DNA of 6,599 nt from Alphaproteobacteria bacterium (GTDB lineage Bacteria > Pseudomonadota > Alphaproteobacteria > Micavibrionales > UBA2020). A program made the translations under genes and the position numbers. The notes beneath the pieces are model-generated. The model did no database searches. It was not told the DNA's origin and saw only the letters and a program-made list of their open reading frames with translations. Below are positions 5,635-6,599 of this stretch, piece by piece (positions within the stretch are counted from its first letter, which is position 1; each line of letters begins with the position of its first letter). The stretch spans positions 1 to 6,599 of the forward strand of contig JAQSWE010000185.1 of the NCBI GenBank assembly GCA_029266795.1, given 5' to 3'.

Positions 5635-6026
5635 AGGTATTTGCCGACCGCATCGCCACGCGCCTCCGCAGCTTCGACCTTGTCGCGCGTCTGGGCGGCG
5701 AGGAATTCGTGGTCGTGCTGCCCGATATCTCCCTCGACATGGCGATGCAGGTCGCCGAACGCCTGCGCATCGGTATCGCGCGCGAGCCGTTCAAGACCTC
5801 AAGCCCGCACGGCCCTGTGCCGGTTTCCGTCTCCATCGGCGCGACGCTGCTGGTGGGCGAAGACATCAAGGTGGAAGCCGCGCTTGCCCGCGCGGATGAC
5901 GAGCTCTACCGCGCGAAAGAAGGCGGCCGCAACCGCGTTTATTTCAGCGGCAGCGGCCTCGTCAACCCCGAAAGTACCTCCGAAAGCGTGGGGGACATCC
6001 CGGCAGATACGAAGAAAATTGTTTGA
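5601..6026 (+). CDS. pleD: PleD C-terminal fragment: truncated GGDEF domain
   Basis: This frame carries the C-terminal part of the GGDEF domain. Homology begins at THGHQVGDEVL (from 5601), upstream of any in-frame start. The first possible start is GTG 5628, which overlaps the preceding stop as GTGCTGA and could allow re-initiation, giving 132 residues. It retains the inhibitory I-site RSFD exactly five residues before GGEEF, then VSIGATLL and ADDELYRAKEGGRNRV. The first metal-binding Asp motif and the helix with LTGLxNRR are missing, so a folded cyclase is not expected. About 28 poorly conserved residues follow the domain. I see this as a gene remnant rather than an independent gene. Confidence 0.6.
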   Translation, partial: THGHQVGDEVLKVFADRIATRLRSFDLVARLGGEEFVVVLPDISLDMAMQVAERLRIGIAREPFKTSSPHGPVPVSVSIGATLLVGEDIKVEAALARADDELYRAKEGGRNRVYFSGSGLVNPESTSESVGDIPADTKKIV

Positions 6027-6033
6027 TAACAAT
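6018..6033 (+). repeat. small AT-rich palindrome spanning the pleD stop
   Basis: ATTGTT (6018-6023) pairs with AACAAT (6028-6033) around TGAT, which contains the TGA stop. Six A/T-rich pairs without an adjacent T-run make a poor terminator; it could equally be a protein site or chance. Confidence 0.35.
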
Positions 6034-6051
6034 ATCTTCCGCCTCTTTTAA

Positions 6052-6079
6052 TTGACATAATATATAGTTGTGCTAGAGT
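6052..6079 (+). promoter_or_regulatory. sigma-70 promoter with extended -10
   Basis: A perfect -35 TTGACA (6052-6057), a 16-base spacer, and -10 TAGAGT (6074-6079) preceded by TGC make a strong housekeeping promoter. The start would be near 6086, giving a leader of about 50 bases before the ATG at 6136. Just inside the leader, GAGAAG (6082-6087) can pair with CTTCTC (6097-6102), a small 5' hairpin. The last gene is therefore likely independent of the divK-pleD unit. Confidence 0.75.
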
Positions 6080-6135
6080 ATGAGAAGTTTGGACTGCTTC
6101 TCTCTCCCCTCTATGACGATGGTCAGGTATAGAAC

Positions 6136-6599
6136 ATGGCACCGAATTCCCCGCTGACTTCCGACGACCGCGAATTGCTGCTCGACAAGATTACCGACCT
6201 GATGGCGTTGCAGACCGTGCCCAAGGAAAGCGTTCCCTATGTCGCAGCCGATGGCAGCTTCGGCGTGAAGGCGGAATTGGGTGAGGGCGGGCTATATTCG
6301 ATGTACCACTTCATCGATACGCTGGGGCGCGGCAAGCTGTTCGCCAACCCGCAGCGCGACCGCAGCGACCTCGACACTGCTATGTACGAACTGCGCCGAA
6401 ACAACCCGTTCCAAGTTTTCGACGAGGTCAAGCTGTTCATCAACGCGGATGACCAGTTCCAGGTGAGCGTGCGCACGGAAAAGAGCGTCGATGACATCGT
6501 GTCCGTGATCGACGGGGGCATCGCTGCCGCGCGGAAAGAGGTGCGCCGCCGCGCCGCCGAAAAACAGAAATGGGAAGACGACAAGCGCGCCGACCTGGA
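6136..6599 (+). CDS. uncharacterised soluble charged protein (3' truncated by window end)
   Basis: An open frame starts at ATG 6136 and runs off the window after 154 codons without a stop. AGG lies 8 bases upstream, and an in-frame TAG at 6130 rules out a longer start. I do not recognise the family. No signal peptide or membrane segment is visible, so it is probably cytoplasmic. The N-terminal part (about 10-60) mixes helix and strand (DRELLLDKITDLMALQ, then GGLYSMYHFIDTL). The middle (90-130) reads PFQVFDEVKLFIN, then SVDDIVSVIDGGI. From about 131 it becomes a highly charged helix (ARKEVRRRAAEKQKW) likely to form a coiled coil. Base composition and codon use match the neighbours. It has its own strong promoter. 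Confidence 0.72.
   Translation, partial: MAPNSPLTSDDRELLLDKITDLMALQTVPKESVPYVAADGSFGVKAELGEGGLYSMYHFIDTLGRGKLFANPQRDRSDLDTAMYELRRNNPFQVFDEVKLFINADDQFQVSVRTEKSVDDIVSVIDGGIAAARKEVRRRAAEKQKWEDDKRADL

Larger units (their letters stand above)
4774..6026 (+). pseudogene. pleD: pleD, diguanylate cyclase response regulator broken by internal deletion
   Basis: PleD is normally one protein of about 450 residues (receiver, receiver-like adaptor, GGDEF) that makes cyclic-di-GMP at the pole during the swarmer-to-stalked transition. Here both receivers read normally to R275 (codon 5596-5598). The frame then runs into KSATKC and a stop at 5634. From about 5601 the other frame reads THGHQVGDEVLKVFADR and continues through GGEEF (5694-5708) to a stop at 6026. 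Compared with remembered PleD sequences, about 65 residues are absent at the junction: the linker, the LTGLxNRR helix and the first metal-binding DxDxFKxxND segment. Roughly 195 bases are missing, a number that must be 1 modulo 3. So this is a deletion, not a one-base shift. Restoring the frame alone would not restore activity. An assembly error is the main alternative. Confidence 0.75.

Noticed and set aside
6113..6157. A 14-codon upstream open frame overlapping the start of the last gene
   Set aside because: It has no ribosome site and no recognisable peptide; probably chance.

Overview
The window looks like chromosome of an alphaproteobacterium, GC-rich and densely coded. The main evidence is a divK-pleD pair behind a perfect CtrA-type box (TTAA-N7-TTAAC), together with an EipB/DUF1849 envelope protein, a family largely confined to Alphaproteobacteria. 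I cannot place it to genus. No tRNA, rRNA, CRISPR array, insertion sequence or phage gene was seen.

Left part (1-1255). eipB (93-959, +) encodes a periplasmic envelope-integrity protein. It meets a small SEL1-repeat lipoprotein gene tail to tail (956-1255, -), with the two stop codons overlapping by 4 bp.

Middle (1274-4208). A PhoP/FeuP-like response regulator (1289-1945) and a PhoQ/FeuQ-like sensor kinase (1929-3215) overlap by 17 bp and form a two-component operon. The regulator starts only 33 bp from the divergent lipoprotein gene. It has no Shine-Dalgarno sequence but does have an extended -10 placed for a leaderless transcript. Next is a 283-residue lipoprotein gene of unknown function (3298-4149) with a very strong ribosome binding site, closed by a strong terminator (4172-4208). 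The left and middle parts together read as an envelope-surveillance neighbourhood.

Right part (4209-6599). divK (4281-4649) is a single-domain cell-cycle response regulator behind the CtrA-type promoter. pleD (4774-6026) should encode a receiver-receiver-GGDEF diguanylate cyclase, but it appears broken. An internal deletion near 5598 removes the linker and the N-terminal half of the GGDEF domain and shifts the frame. The receiver pair therefore ends at 5634, and the GGEEF half continues in another frame to 6026. If this is not an assembly error, PleD here cannot make cyclic-di-GMP. The last gene (6136 to beyond the window end) is an unrecognised soluble charged protein with its own clear sigma-70-type promoter (6052-6079).

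The most notable observations are the pleD lesion, the CtrA box on divK, the leaderless/divergent start at 1274-1329, and the pairing of EipB with a TPR-like lipoprotein. I found no wholly new multi-gene system.
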